Assembly: GCF_009857745.1 (NCBI RefSeq)
Contig: NZ_WWEN01000003.1
Location: forward strand, 722,127-786,126
Direction of reading: 5' to 3'
Length of the DNA stretch: 64,000 bases
Source: Thalassovita mangrovi
GTDB lineage: Bacteria > Pseudomonadota > Alphaproteobacteria > Rhodobacterales > Rhodobacteraceae
Positions 53,626 through 63,064 of the stretch are shown here, one piece after another. Numbering within the stretch: position 1 is the stretch's first letter; every line of letters starts with the position of its first letter. The position numbers were made by a program, and so were the translations under genes. The notes below the pieces were generated by a model that did not search any database, was not told where the DNA came from, and was given only the letters and a program-made list of their open reading frames with translations.

Positions 53626-54879
53626 TCAGCGCAGCGCCCGGCCTTTCCTGATCGCATCCTTGCCGAAGCGTTCGCGAATCGCGTCGGTGGCGCGTTCCGC
53701 CTTGCTGCGGGTCGCCGCATCGGGATCGAGCAGGTCACCCGACAGATCGGCTTGGGATTCGGGGCATAGCTCGGAAATGCCGACGCCGATCAGCCGGTAC
53801 GGCCCGTCGCCGGGCACCTGATCGTAAAGCGCGCGGGCATTGCGATAGATCGCGTCGGCCAGCTGCGTCGCGCCGTGCAGCTTGTGACGGCGGCTAAGCG
53901 CCTTGAAATCGGCCCGCTTGAGCTTCAGCGTCACTACCCGGCCCGCCAGCCCCTTGGCCTTGGCCCGGTCGGCCACCTTTTCCGCCATCCGCCACAGATG
54001 CCCGTCGAGGATATCGGGGTCGGAGGTGTCTTCGGCGAAGGTCGTTTCGTTGGAAATCGATTTCACCGGTTCATGCGCGGTGACGCGGCGCTTGTCCTGG
54101 CCGCGCGCCAGGTGCCACAGCCGGTCGCCCATCGATCCGAAGCGCTGATTCAGATCCTCGCGGTCCCATCGCAGCAGGTCGGTGAAGGTGCGGATGCCCG
54201 CCTTGTCCAGCGCCGCCTGCGTCGCCTGGCCGACGCCCCAGATCATCCGCACCGGTTTGTCGCGCAGGAAGTCGGCGGTTTCCGCCTCGCCGATCACCGA
54301 AAATCCGCGCGGTTTCTGCAGGTCCGAGGCGACCTTGGCGAGGAACTTGTTATGGCTGAGCCCGATCGACCCGGTGACGCCCAGTTCGTCCTTCATCCGC
54401 TTGACCAGCCGCGCCAGCATCACGGCGGGCGGCGCACCGTGCAGCCGTTCGGTGCCGCTGAGGTCCATGAAGGCTTCGTCCAGCGACAGCGGCTGCACGT
54501 CCGGGGTCAGGTCCTCCATCATCCGGCGGATTTCGCGCGACACTTCGGCATAGACCTCCATCCGCGGCCGGATCACCACCGCGTCGGGGCAAAGCTTCAG
54601 CGCCTGGAACATCGGCATGGCGGACCGCACACCGCGAATGCGCGCGATATAGCAGGCGGTGGACACCACGCCACGCTTGCCGCCGCCGATGATCACGGGT
54701 TTGTCAGCCAGTTCGGGATTGTCGCGCTTTTCCACCGATGCATAGAATGCGTCGCAATCCATATGTGCGATGGACAGCGAAAACAGTTCAGGATGGCGCA
54801 CGATTCTCGGGCGGCCGCAGGCGGGGCAACGCGGGCCGGTGTCATAACTGGTCAGGCAATCTCGACAAAGCGAAGGCAT
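53626..54879 (-). CDS. dinB: DNA polymerase IV (DinB) with N-terminal zinc-ribbon extension
   Basis: A 417-residue Y-family polymerase. The palm motif IAHMDCDAFYASVEKRDNP, catalytic SLDEAFMDLSG, the helix-hairpin region GVGQATQAALDKAG and the little-finger domain are complete. Ahead of the core is an extra segment of about 35 residues with CRDC and CPAC, a likely four-Cys zinc ribbon. Many DinB proteins start directly at the palm. It performs translesion synthesis; no LexA-type operator was found at the start. Confidence 0.94.
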   Translation of the reverse strand: MPSLCRDCLTSYDTGPRCPACGRPRIVRHPELFSLSIAHMDCDAFYASVEKRDNPELADKPVIIGGGKRGVVSTACYIARIRGVRSAMPMFQALKLCPDAVVIRPRMEVYAEVSREIRRMMEDLTPDVQPLSLDEAFMDLSGTERLHGAPPAVMLARLVKRMKDELGVTGSIGLSHNKFLAKVASDLQKPRGFSVIGEAETADFLRDKPVRMIWGVGQATQAALDKAGIRTFTDLLRWDREDLNQRFGSMGDRLWHLARGQDKRRVTAHEPVKSISNETTFAEDTSDPDILDGHLWRMAEKVADRAKAKGLAGRVVTLKLKRADFKALSRRHKLHGATQLADAIYRNARALYDQVPGDGPYRLIGVGISELCPESQADLSGDLLDPDAATRSKAERATDAIRERFGKDAIRKGRALR

Positions 54880-54917
54880 GGCGTCGGTGTTTCCCCGGGG
54901 CAGGCAAGGACAGGTAT

Positions 54918-55349
54918 ATGGGTATCGAAACGCAGGTTACAGCATTCGCCGGGTCCAAGCTGTTGCTTTTTATCGGTGACCAACTGGCAGTGATCCTGCG
55001 CGATGATTTCGCCCATATTCCCTGGCCGGATCACTGGGATTTCCCGGGCGGCGAACGCGACCCCGGCGAAACGCCGGAACAATGCGTGATCCGTGAAACC
55101 CGCGAGGAGCTGGCGATCGCGTTGCAGCCCCGCGATCTGGTCTGGAAACGGGATTTCCCGCGCGAGGGCAGCCTGCCGGTCTGGTTCTTCGCGGCGCATC
55201 TGGAGGCCTCGCGGGAGTCAGATATCCGGCTGGGCGACGAAGGTCAGTGCTGGCAACTGATGGCGGCGGAAACCTATCTGAACCATCCCCGGGCGATCCC
55301 GCATTTCGCCGAACGGCTGCGGCTTTATCTGGGGGAATGCGGGCGCTGA
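54918..55349 (+). CDS. NUDIX hydrolase
   Basis: A 143-residue protein starting MGIETQVTAFAGSKLLLFIG at ATG 54918. The Nudix box GERDPGETPEQCVIRETREE (GX5EX7REUXEE) is exact. Members hydrolyse nucleoside diphosphate derivatives; here the substrate is not predictable. It is divergent from dinB with a short gap, so joint induction is possible but unproven. An in-frame upstream extension overlaps dinB and is rejected. Confidence 0.88.
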   Translation: MGIETQVTAFAGSKLLLFIGDQLAVILRDDFAHIPWPDHWDFPGGERDPGETPEQCVIRETREELAIALQPRDLVWKRDFPREGSLPVWFFAAHLEASRESDIRLGDEGQCWQLMAAETYLNHPRAIPHFAERLRLYLGECGR

Positions 55350-55380
55350 GAGGGGCGGGAAGCCCGCACCACGCTAAAGC

Positions 55381-56097
55381 TCAGCGGTTGGGCGCCTTCG
55401 CCTGCGGGCTGTTCATTTCGGCAAGGATCGCTTCGGCCGCGGCGCGCGGGTCTTCCGCCTGCCAGATGGGGCGGCCCACCACGATGTGATCGACCCCGTC
55501 GGCCACCGCCTGCGCCGGGGTGGCGATGCGTTTCTGATCGCCCAGGGCGGCGCCTGCGGGGCGCACGCCGGGGGTGACGATCAGCCGGCCTTGGGATTCG
55601 GGCAGGGCGCGGATCATCGCCGCTTCCCGCGGCGAGGCGATGACGCCGTCGGCGCCCGCCTCGAACGCGCGGGCGGCGCGTTCGACCACCAGGTCGGCCA
55701 CCTTGCCCGGCTTGATCAGGCTGGCATCCAGGTCATCGCGGTCGAGCGAGGTCAGGATCGTCACGGCAAGGATTTTCGTGTCGCTGCCCGCCGCGCCTTC
55801 CTTGGCGGCGCGCACCACATGCGGGTCGCCATGCACGGTCAGGAAATCCAGGTCGAACTGCGCCAGCCCGCGCACCGCGTTTTCCACCGTCGCGCCGATG
55901 TCGAAGAGTTTCATGTCGAGGAAGATGCGCTTGCCGAAATCCTGCTTCAGCTCATTGGCCAGGGCCAAGCCGCCGCCGGTCAGCATGCCAAGGCCGATCT
56001 TGTAGAAGGACACCGCATCGCCCAGCTTTTCGGCCAGTTTCAGCCCTTCGAGGGCGTTGGGAACATCGAGGGCTACGATAAGACGGTCATCGGACAT
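55381..56097 (-). CDS. pyrF: Orotidine 5'-phosphate decarboxylase PyrF
   Basis: A 238-residue OMP decarboxylase, the last step of de novo UMP synthesis. The active-site motif FLDMKLFDIGATV (D-x-K-x-x-D) is intact, with VTPGVRPAGA and DHIVVGRPIWQAEDP forming the phosphate-binding end of the TIM barrel. It is cytoplasmic, and the length is normal. It lies downstream of a small hypothetical gene on the same strand. Confidence 0.96.
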   Translation of the reverse strand: MSDDRLIVALDVPNALEGLKLAEKLGDAVSFYKIGLGMLTGGGLALANELKQDFGKRIFLDMKLFDIGATVENAVRGLAQFDLDFLTVHGDPHVVRAAKEGAAGSDTKILAVTILTSLDRDDLDASLIKPGKVADLVVERAARAFEAGADGVIASPREAAMIRALPESQGRLIVTPGVRPAGAALGDQKRIATPAQAVADGVDHIVVGRPIWQAEDPRAAAEAILAEMNSPQAKAPNR

Positions 56098-56151
56098 GGG
56101 GGGCGCTCCTGCTGGAAGGTTTCGCCCTTTTCGCGGGATATGGCGGATGCG

Positions 56152-56421
56152 TCAAGCAGCGGCCGGGATGGCAGCCAGAATCCCCAGAACCTCGGGCGCG
56201 AAGGACAGCTTGCGTGCGCCGCTGCGGAATTCCGGCATCCGTTCCAGTTGCCGAACCGCTTCGGCGATCAGCGCGTCGCGGCGGGTCGATGGGGTGGTGT
56301 CGGGAACCGCGCAATGCATCTGGACATGACCCTGATCCGACTGCAGCGATACGAAGCCCGCTGCCGGACCGGCCCCGGCGGGGCCGGTCACCTGCGATAC
56401 TTCGATCTGCGTGATATACAT
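56152..56421 (-). CDS. Conserved small protein, function unknown
   Basis: An 89-residue protein starting MYITQIEVSQVTGPAGAGPA; an upstream TTG start would add eight residues. It contains GFVSLQSDQGHVQMHCAVPD, then a helix with RRDALIAEAVRQLERMPEFR. The Ala-rich end has no membrane segment. It lies 54 bases before pyrF on the same strand. Coding bias is typical of neighbours and the N-terminal beta strands look conserved, but I recognise no characterised family. Confidence 0.65.
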   Translation of the reverse strand: MYITQIEVSQVTGPAGAGPAAGFVSLQSDQGHVQMHCAVPDTTPSTRRDALIAEAVRQLERMPEFRSGARKLSFAPEVLGILAAIPAAA

Positions 56422-56532
56422 GGCCACGCCCCCACACTGGTTCAAAATTGACTTAGCGCAGGGAATTCAGCCCCGGCTGTACATAAACTACGACACGAAT
56501 CGACGTTAGTTGAGATCAGCCGCGGGTGAGGT

Positions 56533-56560
56533 CTTGAACTATCCTTAAGGAGTAACCACC
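56533..56560 (+). promoter_or_regulatory. Possible heat-shock (RpoH-type) promoter of clpB
   Basis: CTTGAA at 56533-56538 is followed after 17 bases by CCACCT, roughly the layout of an alphaproteobacterial RpoH promoter (CTTG ... CCCCAT-like). The -10 part is a weak match. It lies about 80 bases before clpB, a gene that is normally heat-shock controlled. Confidence 0.35.
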
Positions 56561-56640
56561 TCACTCATGAGGCCCGAAAAAGGGGCGTGCCGCGAAGCGG
56601 GCGCAACACGGATTGGGCGCTTGTAGAAAAGGAGAGAAGG

Positions 56641-59259
56641 ATGGACTTGAACAAGTTCACCGAACGGTCGCGTGGTTTCATCCAGGCGGCGCAGACGATT
56701 GCGATGCGGGAAAACCATCAGCGTCTGGTTCCCGAACATATTCTCAAAGCATTGATGGACGACGATCAGGGGCTTGCCGCCAACCTGATCAAGCGCGCCG
56801 GTGGCGCGCCCGAACGCGTTGTCGAAGCGGTCGAGGCCGCATTGGACAAGCAGCCCAAAGTGTCGGGCGATGCCGGTCAGGTCTATATGGACAACACCAC
56901 CGCCCGGGTTCTGGACGAGGCGGAAAAGATCGCCACCAAGGCGGGCGACAGTTTCGTGCCGGTCGAACGTATTCTGATGGCGCTGGCGATGGTCAAATCC
57001 AAGGCCAAGGACGCGCTGGATGCAGGCGCGGTGACGCCGCAGAAGCTGAACGCAGCGATCAACGACATCCGCAAGGGCCGCACCGCCGATTCCGCATCGG
57101 CCGAAGAAGGCTATGATGCGCTGAAGAAATATGCCCGCGACCTGACCGAGGCCGCCGAACAGGGCAAGATCGACCCGATCATCGGCCGGGACGAGGAAAT
57201 CCGCCGTTCGATGCAGGTGCTGAGCCGCCGGACCAAGAACAACCCGGTTCTGATCGGTGAACCCGGCGTGGGTAAGACCGCGATCGCGGAAGGCTTGGCG
57301 CTGCGCATCATCAATGGCGACGTGCCCGAAAGCCTAAAGAACAAGAAGCTGCTGGCGCTGGACATGGGCGCTTTGATCGCCGGTGCGAAATATCGCGGCG
57401 AATTCGAGGAGCGCCTGAAGGCGATCCTGAAGGAAATCGAAGCGGCAGCGGGCGAAATCATCCTGTTCATCGACGAGATGCACACGCTGGTGGGCGCGGG
57501 CAAGACCGACGGCGCGATGGATGCCGCCAACCTGATCAAGCCGGCGCTGGCGCGGGGCGAACTGCACTGCATCGGCGCGACCACGCTGGATGAATACCGC
57601 AAATACGTGGAAAAGGACGCCGCACTGGCCCGCCGGTTCCAGCCGGTGATGGTGGAAGAACCCACCGTCGAGGACACGATTTCCATCCTGCGCGGCATTA
57701 AGGAAAAGTATGAGCTGCACCACGGGGTGCGGATTTCGGACAGCGCCCTGGTGTCGGCGGCGACACTGTCGCACCGCTATATCACCGACCGGTTCCTGCC
57801 CGACAAGGCGATCGACCTTGTCGACGAGGCCGCCAGCCGTCTGCGGATGGAGGTCGACTCGAAGCCTGAGGAGCTCGATCAGCTCGACCGGCAGATTCTG
57901 CAGATGCAGATCGAGGTCGAGGCGCTGAAGCTGGAAGACGACGCCGCGTCGAAGGACCGGCTGGAAACCCTGGAAAAGGAACTGTCGGACCTGCAGCAGC
58001 GCAGCGCCGAGATGACCGCCAGCTGGCAGGCCGAGCGCGACAAGCTGGCTTCGGCCCGCGATCTGAAGGAACAGCTGGACCATGCCCGCGCCGAGCTGGA
58101 AATCGCCAAGCGCGAAGGCAACCTGGCCAAGGCCGGTGAGCTGTCCTACGGCGTCATCCCCGGGCTGGAAAAGCAGCTCGCCGAAGCCGAGGAGCAGGAA
58201 GAGCAGGGCATGATGGTCGAAGAGGCCGTGCGCCCCGAACAGATCGCCGCCGTGGTCGAGCGCTGGACCGGTATTCCCACCGCGAAGATGCTCGAAGGCG
58301 AACGCGACAAGCTGCTGCGGATGGAAGATGAACTGCACCGCCGGGTGATCGGCCAGAATGCGGCCGTCAAGGCGGTGTCCAACGCGGTGCGCCGGGCGCG
58401 CGCGGGTCTGAACGACGAAAACCGTCCGCTGGGATCGTTCCTGTTCCTGGGGCCGACCGGCGTCGGTAAGACCGAGCTGACCAAGGCGGTGGCCAATTAC
58501 CTGTTCGACGACGACAACGCGATGGTACGCATCGACATGTCGGAGTTCATGGAAAAGCACAGCGTCGCCCGTCTGATCGGCGCGCCTCCGGGCTATGTCG
58601 GCTATGACGAAGGCGGGGTGCTGACCGAGGCCGTTCGCCGCCGTCCTTACCAGGTGGTGCTGTTCGACGAGGTCGAAAAGGCGCATCCGGACGTGTTCAA
58701 CGTTCTGCTGCAGGTGTTGGACGACGGTGTGCTGACCGACGGTCAGGGCCGCACGGTCGATTTCAAGCAGACGCTGATCGTGCTGACTTCGAACCTGGGC
58801 GCGCAGGCGCTGAGCCAGCTGCCCGACGGCGCCGACGCGGCGGATGCCAAGCGCGACGTGATGGATGCGGTGCGGGCGCATTTCCGCCCCGAATTCCTGA
58901 ACCGTCTGGACGAAACGATCATCTTCGACCGGCTGGGCCGGGCCGATATGGACGGGATCGTCGATATCCAGCTCAAGCGCCTGGCCAAGCGCCTGGCGGG
59001 CCGCAAGATCACGCTGGAGCTGGACGAGGCCGCGAAGAAATGGCTGGCCGACGAAGGCTATGATCCGGTGTTCGGCGCGCGTCCGCTGAAGCGGGTGATC
59101 CAGCGCGCGCTGCAGGACCCGCTGGCGGAACTGCTGCTGGCCGGCGACGTGAAGGATGGCGATGCGATCCAGGTGTCCGCCGGGGCCGAGGGGCTGATCA
59201 TCGGCGACCGGGTCGGATCGTCGAACCGGCAACCGCCCGAGGATGCCGTGGTTCACTGA
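56641..59259 (+). CDS. clpB: ATP-dependent disaggregase ClpB
   Basis: An 872-residue Hsp100 protein starting [20 protein letters not shown] after AGGAGAGAAGG. The N-terminal Clp_N domain (about 1-145) is followed by the first AAA+ module (Walker [14 protein letters not shown]). A long middle coiled coil (about 410-520) and the second AAA+ module (Walker [14 protein letters not shown], arginine finger and sensor 2 [11 protein letters not shown]) follow. It rescues aggregated proteins with DnaK. The usual full length is preserved. Confidence 0.97.
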   Translation: MDLNKFTERSRGFIQAAQTIAMRENHQRLVPEHILKALMDDDQGLAANLIKRAGGAPERVVEAVEAALDKQPKVSGDAGQVYMDNTTARVLDEAEKIATKAGDSFVPVERILMALAMVKSKAKDALDAGAVTPQKLNAAINDIRKGRTADSASAEEGYDALKKYARDLTEAAEQGKIDPIIGRDEEIRRSMQVLSRRTKNNPVLIGEPGVGKTAIAEGLALRIINGDVPESLKNKKLLALDMGALIAGAKYRGEFEERLKAILKEIEAAAGEIILFIDEMHTLVGAGKTDGAMDAANLIKPALARGELHCIGATTLDEYRKYVEKDAALARRFQPVMVEEPTVEDTISILRGIKEKYELHHGVRISDSALVSAATLSHRYITDRFLPDKAIDLVDEAASRLRMEVDSKPEELDQLDRQILQMQIEVEALKLEDDAASKDRLETLEKELSDLQQRSAEMTASWQAERDKLASARDLKEQLDHARAELEIAKREGNLAKAGELSYGVIPGLEKQLAEAEEQEEQGMMVEEAVRPEQIAAVVERWTGIPTAKMLEGERDKLLRMEDELHRRVIGQNAAVKAVSNAVRRARAGLNDENRPLGSFLFLGPTGVGKTELTKAVANYLFDDDNAMVRIDMSEFMEKHSVARLIGAPPGYVGYDEGGVLTEAVRRRPYQVVLFDEVEKAHPDVFNVLLQVLDDGVLTDGQGRTVDFKQTLIVLTSNLGAQALSQLPDGADAADAKRDVMDAVRAHFRPEFLNRLDETIIFDRLGRADMDGIVDIQLKRLAKRLAGRKITLELDEAAKKWLADEGYDPVFGARPLKRVIQRALQDPLAELLLAGDVKDGDAIQVSAGAEGLIIGDRVGSSNRQPPEDAVVH

Positions 59260-59281
59260 TCCAGACACCTGAGAAATAACG

Positions 59282-59311
59282 AAGCCCGCCCCTGATCGGG
59301 GCGGGCTTTTT
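59282..59311 (+). terminator. Intrinsic terminator of clpB
   Basis: A 10-bp stem AGCCCGCCCC / GGGGCGGGCT with a TGATC loop and five T residues, 23 bases after the stop. Confidence 0.9.
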
Positions 59312-59352
59312 CATGGACGGGTCATGACCCTAAGGGGATGGGGAGACGGGGC

Positions 59353-59967
59353 TCAATCGGCGTCCATGATATAGTGTTGCGCCGGGGTGACCGAATAGCT
59401 CCAGTCGAGGCCGGCATTTTTCCAGCCGTTCACTTCGCGGTGGCCGGAATGAGGGCCGTCTTTCGCCTTGTCACCTTCGAACCCGTCGATGACCGAGTAG
59501 ATGTTCTTGTAGCCCAGCTCGATCAGCATGTTCGCGGCCTTGGCGCTGCGCGACCCGGAGCGGCAGATCAGCACGATCGGCGCCTCTTCGTCATAATCGC
59601 GATCGGCGAGAAGGCTTTCGAAGGCGAAGATGAAATCGGGGTTGAGCTGCAGCTTGTAGGTCTGCTTCTTGGGATCATAGGCCGCGTCCTTGGGCATCAG
59701 CATCAGCGGGATATTGGCATCGACGCGGGTCGGCAGGCCGACGAAGGACACCTCGGCGCGGGTGCGCACGTCGACGAACAGGATATTCGGATCGGCCAGC
59801 ATGTCGGCGGCTTCGAGGGCGGTCAGATAGAGACCGGCATTCGTCTGCTTCTTGGCTGATATGTCAGTCGTGGAGATGTGCGTCGCGGATGCGACACCGG
59901 TAGAAAGCAGGATGCCGGAAAGAACCAGCACCGAGAGGGGTCGTAGAGAGATAGGCATGGCACTCAT
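59353..59967 (-). CDS. Periplasmic rhodanese-domain protein
   Basis: A 204-residue protein with a signal sequence (SVLVLSGILLSTGVASA, cleavage about residue 30) and one rhodanese domain. Its active-site loop is VLICRSGSRSAKAANML, with the catalytic cysteine present. The start at 59967 follows AGGAGG; an ATG nine bases later is also possible. A longer upstream frame is not supported. It may transfer sulfur in the periplasm. The neighbouring LuxR-type regulator and nearby msrPQ raise a link to sulfur or oxidative stress, which is inference. Confidence 0.88.
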   Translation of the reverse strand: MSAMPISLRPLSVLVLSGILLSTGVASATHISTTDISAKKQTNAGLYLTALEAADMLADPNILFVDVRTRAEVSFVGLPTRVDANIPLMLMPKDAAYDPKKQTYKLQLNPDFIFAFESLLADRDYDEEAPIVLICRSGSRSAKAANMLIELGYKNIYSVIDGFEGDKAKDGPHSGHREVNGWKNAGLDWSYSVTPAQHYIMDAD

Positions 59968-60066
59968 GCGCCTCCTGTTGGAAGGGTTGCTTTTGTCCGT
60001 CACGTTCCGGAACTGCCGGGGGGGCGATGATCGGAGGCTTTGTTTTCCTCCAATCGCGATGCCCGG

Positions 60067-60085
60067 CCCCCTCCCATAGAGGGGG
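60067..60085. repeat. CCCCCTC / GAGGGGG hairpin upstream of the rhodanese gene
   Basis: A seven-base stem with loop CCATA lies between the regulator and rhodanese genes. There is no T-run. It may be a leader structure or stability element. Confidence 0.4.
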
Positions 60086-60192
60086 GGAATGGGCGTTAAC
60101 GGCGCAAAGGTAAGGGATTCCCGACCTGATCCGGGCAGGCATTTCACGCTTTGATTTCAAGGGATTTTGGCGATCTCTCGCAAAAGGGGTGC

Positions 60193-61317
60193 TCAGGCGG
60201 GGAGGGATTGGAAGTTCCGCACCAGCGCCACGACCTGTTCGATTCGCGAGGTCCCGGTTTTCTGCTCGATATTCTTCAGGTGCCAGCGCGCGGTCGAGGG
60301 CGCCATGCCCGCCGCTGCGGCGAAATCGCAAAGCGCGGCGCCCGACCCGATGAAATTGGCCAGCCGGGCCTCGGTGTCGGTCAGATCGTAGGCCTGGGCC
60401 AGCAGACAGGCCACATCCGTTTTCGGGCAATCCACCGGGCGGACGACGGCGGCGATATGGCCCGCAGCGCCGCCGGTTCCCGGCTGGGGTAGCGGGATGA
60501 AATGCATCACCGCCAGTTGGCCGCCCTTGCCGTGGATGACCATCGATTCAAAGGGGGTGTCCGCGCTCTCCCCATCCGTCCGTGCCGCGCGGCGGAGCTT
60601 GCGCATCAGTATATCGTTCCGGGCCCCCTCGATCGTCAGCCGCCCGTCGCGCGACAGGTGGACGAAACAGTCGTCCGCCTGCAGGCTTTCGGCGGCGTCG
60701 TTCATGGCGGAGACCCTGAAATCCTGCTGCAACAGGAAAACCGGCAGATGCAGCCTGTCCAGCACGGCATAGGCTTCCATCCGTTCCTCGTCGGTCTGGA
60801 AAAGACGGCGGCGCAGCCGCATCATCCGCCGCAGATGCGGCAGAAGATCGGTGAGGAACCGTTCCTCGGACCCGAACCCGGGGCTGCCGCTTTCCCGCAC
60901 GAATCCGATCCAAGTATATTGTCCCCGCGCGCAGTCCAGCACCGCGCCCAGCGACTGGTCGAAATGCTGCGGCCGGACCCATTCGTTGAAATAGCGGGTG
61001 TCGCGCAAAACCGGCGCGCGGTCCTCGACGGTGTGAAACCGGTCCGCCGGAAGACGGCGCAACGCGCCGAACCAGGTGTTTTCGCCAAGGAAATCGCTGT
61101 CGTAATTTTCCAGGAAGGCGGGGTCGAAGCCGAAACTGGAATGGGTGACGATCAGGTCGTCTTGCGGGCGTTCGGTCACGATGTCGCCGGCATCCGCGCC
61201 GATCATCCGGCCCAGCCGGGGCGCAAGGCGCGACAGCGCGGCGTCGTCATCGACCGAGCGGTAAATCAATTCGAGAGCGTCATTCAATACGGCGAGGGGC
61301 ATGGGAAACACCGTCAT
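60193..61317 (-). CDS. LuxR-family transcriptional regulator
   Basis: A 374-residue regulator. The N-terminal about 300 residues form a GAF/PAS-like sensing region (PLAVLNDALELIYRSVDDDA onward). The C-terminal helix-turn-helix is YDLTDTEARLANFIG, then STARWHLKNIEQKTG and VVALVRNF. No receiver or autoinducer-binding domain is recognisable, and there is no luxI. A 16-base palindrome lies about 50 bases upstream of the start, suggesting autoregulation. Confidence 0.9.
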   Translation of the reverse strand: MTVFPMPLAVLNDALELIYRSVDDDAALSRLAPRLGRMIGADAGDIVTERPQDDLIVTHSSFGFDPAFLENYDSDFLGENTWFGALRRLPADRFHTVEDRAPVLRDTRYFNEWVRPQHFDQSLGAVLDCARGQYTWIGFVRESGSPGFGSEERFLTDLLPHLRRMMRLRRRLFQTDEERMEAYAVLDRLHLPVFLLQQDFRVSAMNDAAESLQADDCFVHLSRDGRLTIEGARNDILMRKLRRAARTDGESADTPFESMVIHGKGGQLAVMHFIPLPQPGTGGAAGHIAAVVRPVDCPKTDVACLLAQAYDLTDTEARLANFIGSGAALCDFAAAAGMAPSTARWHLKNIEQKTGTSRIEQVVALVRNFQSLPA

Positions 61318-61359
61318 GCTAATGCCGACAGAATACCATGAGGGGGGATGGTGCCCAAA

Positions 61360-61375
61360 GTAAGGTTTACCTTAC
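61360..61375. promoter_or_regulatory. Palindromic operator candidate upstream of the LuxR-type gene
   Basis: GTAAGGT-TT-ACCTTAC, two perfect 7-bp arms with a two-base centre, about 45 bases ahead of the regulator start. The size suits a LuxR-type dimer site. Confidence 0.55.
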
Positions 61376-61422
61376 GTTAGTCATATCCGCCGAAAATGGC
61401 CGATGCGATCTGGCCAGGCATG

Positions 61423-61447
61423 AAAAACCCCGCCGGTTCGGGCGGGG
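61423..61447 (-). terminator. Terminator of the DUF302 gene
   Basis: On the minus strand, the stem CCCCGCC / GGCGGGG with loop CGAAC is followed by five T residues. It lies about 40 bases after the gene's stop. Confidence 0.8.
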
Positions 61448-61485
61448 TGTTTCCAAGGCAATATATCTGTCCCGCTTCCGGGGGC

Positions 61486-61929
61486 TTAGTCCATCCCGAT
61501 CGCCGAACGCACGATGGTATCCACCAGCGCCTGGACTTCCTGCATCGGACCTTCGGGGAATTGCCGGTAGCCGATGATGGTCTTGCCGTCGCCATCGGGC
61601 ATTTCGGCGACGAAGATGTCATAGGGGCAGAACCGGATATTCATCGGGTCGGCTTCCATCACCTTGCGCGACAGTTTCGCCGAACAGAAGCTGTAGACAT
61701 CGGCCCGGGTGAAGACTGTCACATCCGATCCCACATCCGCCTTGGTCCGTTCCAGCATCTCGCCGACATGGCTGGTGCCGTCGACCACCAGCCCTTGATC
61801 GAGGATCGCGTTTTCCAGCCCGAAGACGACATCGTCGAAACTGTCTTCGCTGGTATAGCTGATCAACCCGTCGGCGCTGACGGTGCTCGCGGCCAAAGCA
61901 AGGCCCGCGGCCAGAATGAAGGACTTCAT
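61486..61929 (-). CDS. DUF302-family exported protein
   Basis: A 147-residue protein with a signal peptide (MKSFILAAGLALAASTVSA) and a DUF302-type core (GLISYTSEDSFDDVVFGLENAI, then ILDQGLVVDGTSHVGEMLERT). A Cys pair (FCSAKL, FCPYDIFVAEMPDG) may form a disulfide. DUF302 proteins are periplasmic with unknown function. It has its own terminator and stands between the regulator gene and msrP on the opposite strand. Confidence 0.9.
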   Translation of the reverse strand: MKSFILAAGLALAASTVSADGLISYTSEDSFDDVVFGLENAILDQGLVVDGTSHVGEMLERTKADVGSDVTVFTRADVYSFCSAKLSRKVMEADPMNIRFCPYDIFVAEMPDGDGKTIIGYRQFPEGPMQEVQALVDTIVRSAIGMD

Positions 61930-62155
61930 ATTAACTCTCCCTTGGTCGGCCGCCCCGGGCGGCGCTTCGGCGCAGGTTAACTTGCGCTTGGTTTACCTCT
62001 TTGACGCAGGTCAAAAAAACATCTGTCTTTAAGCATGTATCGAACAGGAAGGGGGAATATTTCAACCCCGCCACGGGAATGTGAGGCGAAGTGGTTTGGC
62101 AGAAAGGGGCGGTGCACGCTAGCGTTTGGCCGAACGCGAAACAAAGGACGGCCCG

Positions 62156-63052
62156 ATGGCAGGACGCTGGAAAAACACTCTGACCGAAAACGAAGTCACC
62201 TCCGAGGCGGATTTCCTGAACCGCCGCCAGATCATGGCCGGACTGGCCGGGGTCGGTCTGGCAGGGATCGGCGGTGCGGCGCAGGCGGCGCCGCTGCAGC
62301 CCAACAGCTGGGAAGAGATCACCAGCTACAACAACTATTATGAATTCGGCACCGGCAAGGACGACCCGTCGCGCAATGCCCATACGCTGACCACAAGCCC
62401 CTGGACCGTGAAGATCGACGGCATGGTCGACAAGCCCGGAGATTACGACCTCGACGACATCCTGAGCAAGATGACTATAGAGGAGCGCATCTACCGCTTC
62501 CGCTGTGTCGAGGCCTGGTCGATGGTGGTGCCGTGGGACGGGTTCGAACTGGCCGATCTTCTGACGCTGGCCGGGGTGCAGTCCGGCGCCCGTTACGTGG
62601 CCTTCGAAACCCTGTACCGGCCCGAGGAAATGCCGGGGCAGAAAGCGCCGATCCTGGACTGGCCCTATGTAGAGGGTTTGCGCCTGGACGAGGCGATGCA
62701 CCCGCTGACCATCATGGCGACCGGGATCTATGGCAAACCGATGCCCAACCAGAACGGCGCGCCGCTGCGGCTGGTGGTGCCGTGGAAATACGGCTTCAAG
62801 TCGATCAAGTCGGTGGTGCGCATCACCCTGACCGACCGGCAGCCGCCGACCACCTGGAACAAGACCAATGCGCGCGAATACGGGTTCTATAGTAACGTGA
62901 ACCCGCAGGTGGATCATCCGCGCTGGTCGCAGGCCAGCGAACGGCGGATCGGGTCCGGGCTGTTTTCCAAGCGGGTGCCGACGCCGATGTTCAACGGCTA
63001 TGATGAGGTCGCGTCGCTTTACGGCGGCATGGACCTGAAGAAGAACTTCTGA
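62156..63052 (+). CDS. msrP: Periplasmic methionine sulfoxide reductase catalytic subunit MsrP
   Basis: A 298-residue molybdoenzyme starting at ATG 62156 ([20 protein letters not shown]) behind AAAGGA. The Tat signal is [16 protein letters not shown], cleavage around residue 45. The Moco cysteine is in [11 protein letters not shown]. Further conserved blocks are [22 protein letters not shown] and [12 protein letters not shown]. It repairs oxidised methionine in envelope proteins, with electrons from MsrQ. The next gene is 12 bases downstream. Confidence 0.97.
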   Translation: MAGRWKNTLTENEVTSEADFLNRRQIMAGLAGVGLAGIGGAAQAAPLQPNSWEEITSYNNYYEFGTGKDDPSRNAHTLTTSPWTVKIDGMVDKPGDYDLDDILSKMTIEERIYRFRCVEAWSMVVPWDGFELADLLTLAGVQSGARYVAFETLYRPEEMPGQKAPILDWPYVEGLRLDEAMHPLTIMATGIYGKPMPNQNGAPLRLVVPWKYGFKSIKSVVRITLTDRQPPTTWNKTNAREYGFYSNVNPQVDHPRWSQASERRIGSGLFSKRVPTPMFNGYDEVASLYGGMDLKKNF

Positions 63053-63064
63053 CGCAGGCCGCCG

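Noticed and set aside
57334-59268. Long minus-strand open frame opposite clpB
   Set aside because: Shadow of a certain gene; composition (His/Gln/Arg-rich) and lack of ribosome site argue against coding.
60193-61317. Quorum-sensing LuxR regulator
   Set aside because: No autoinducer-binding domain is recognisable and there is no luxI homologue nearby.
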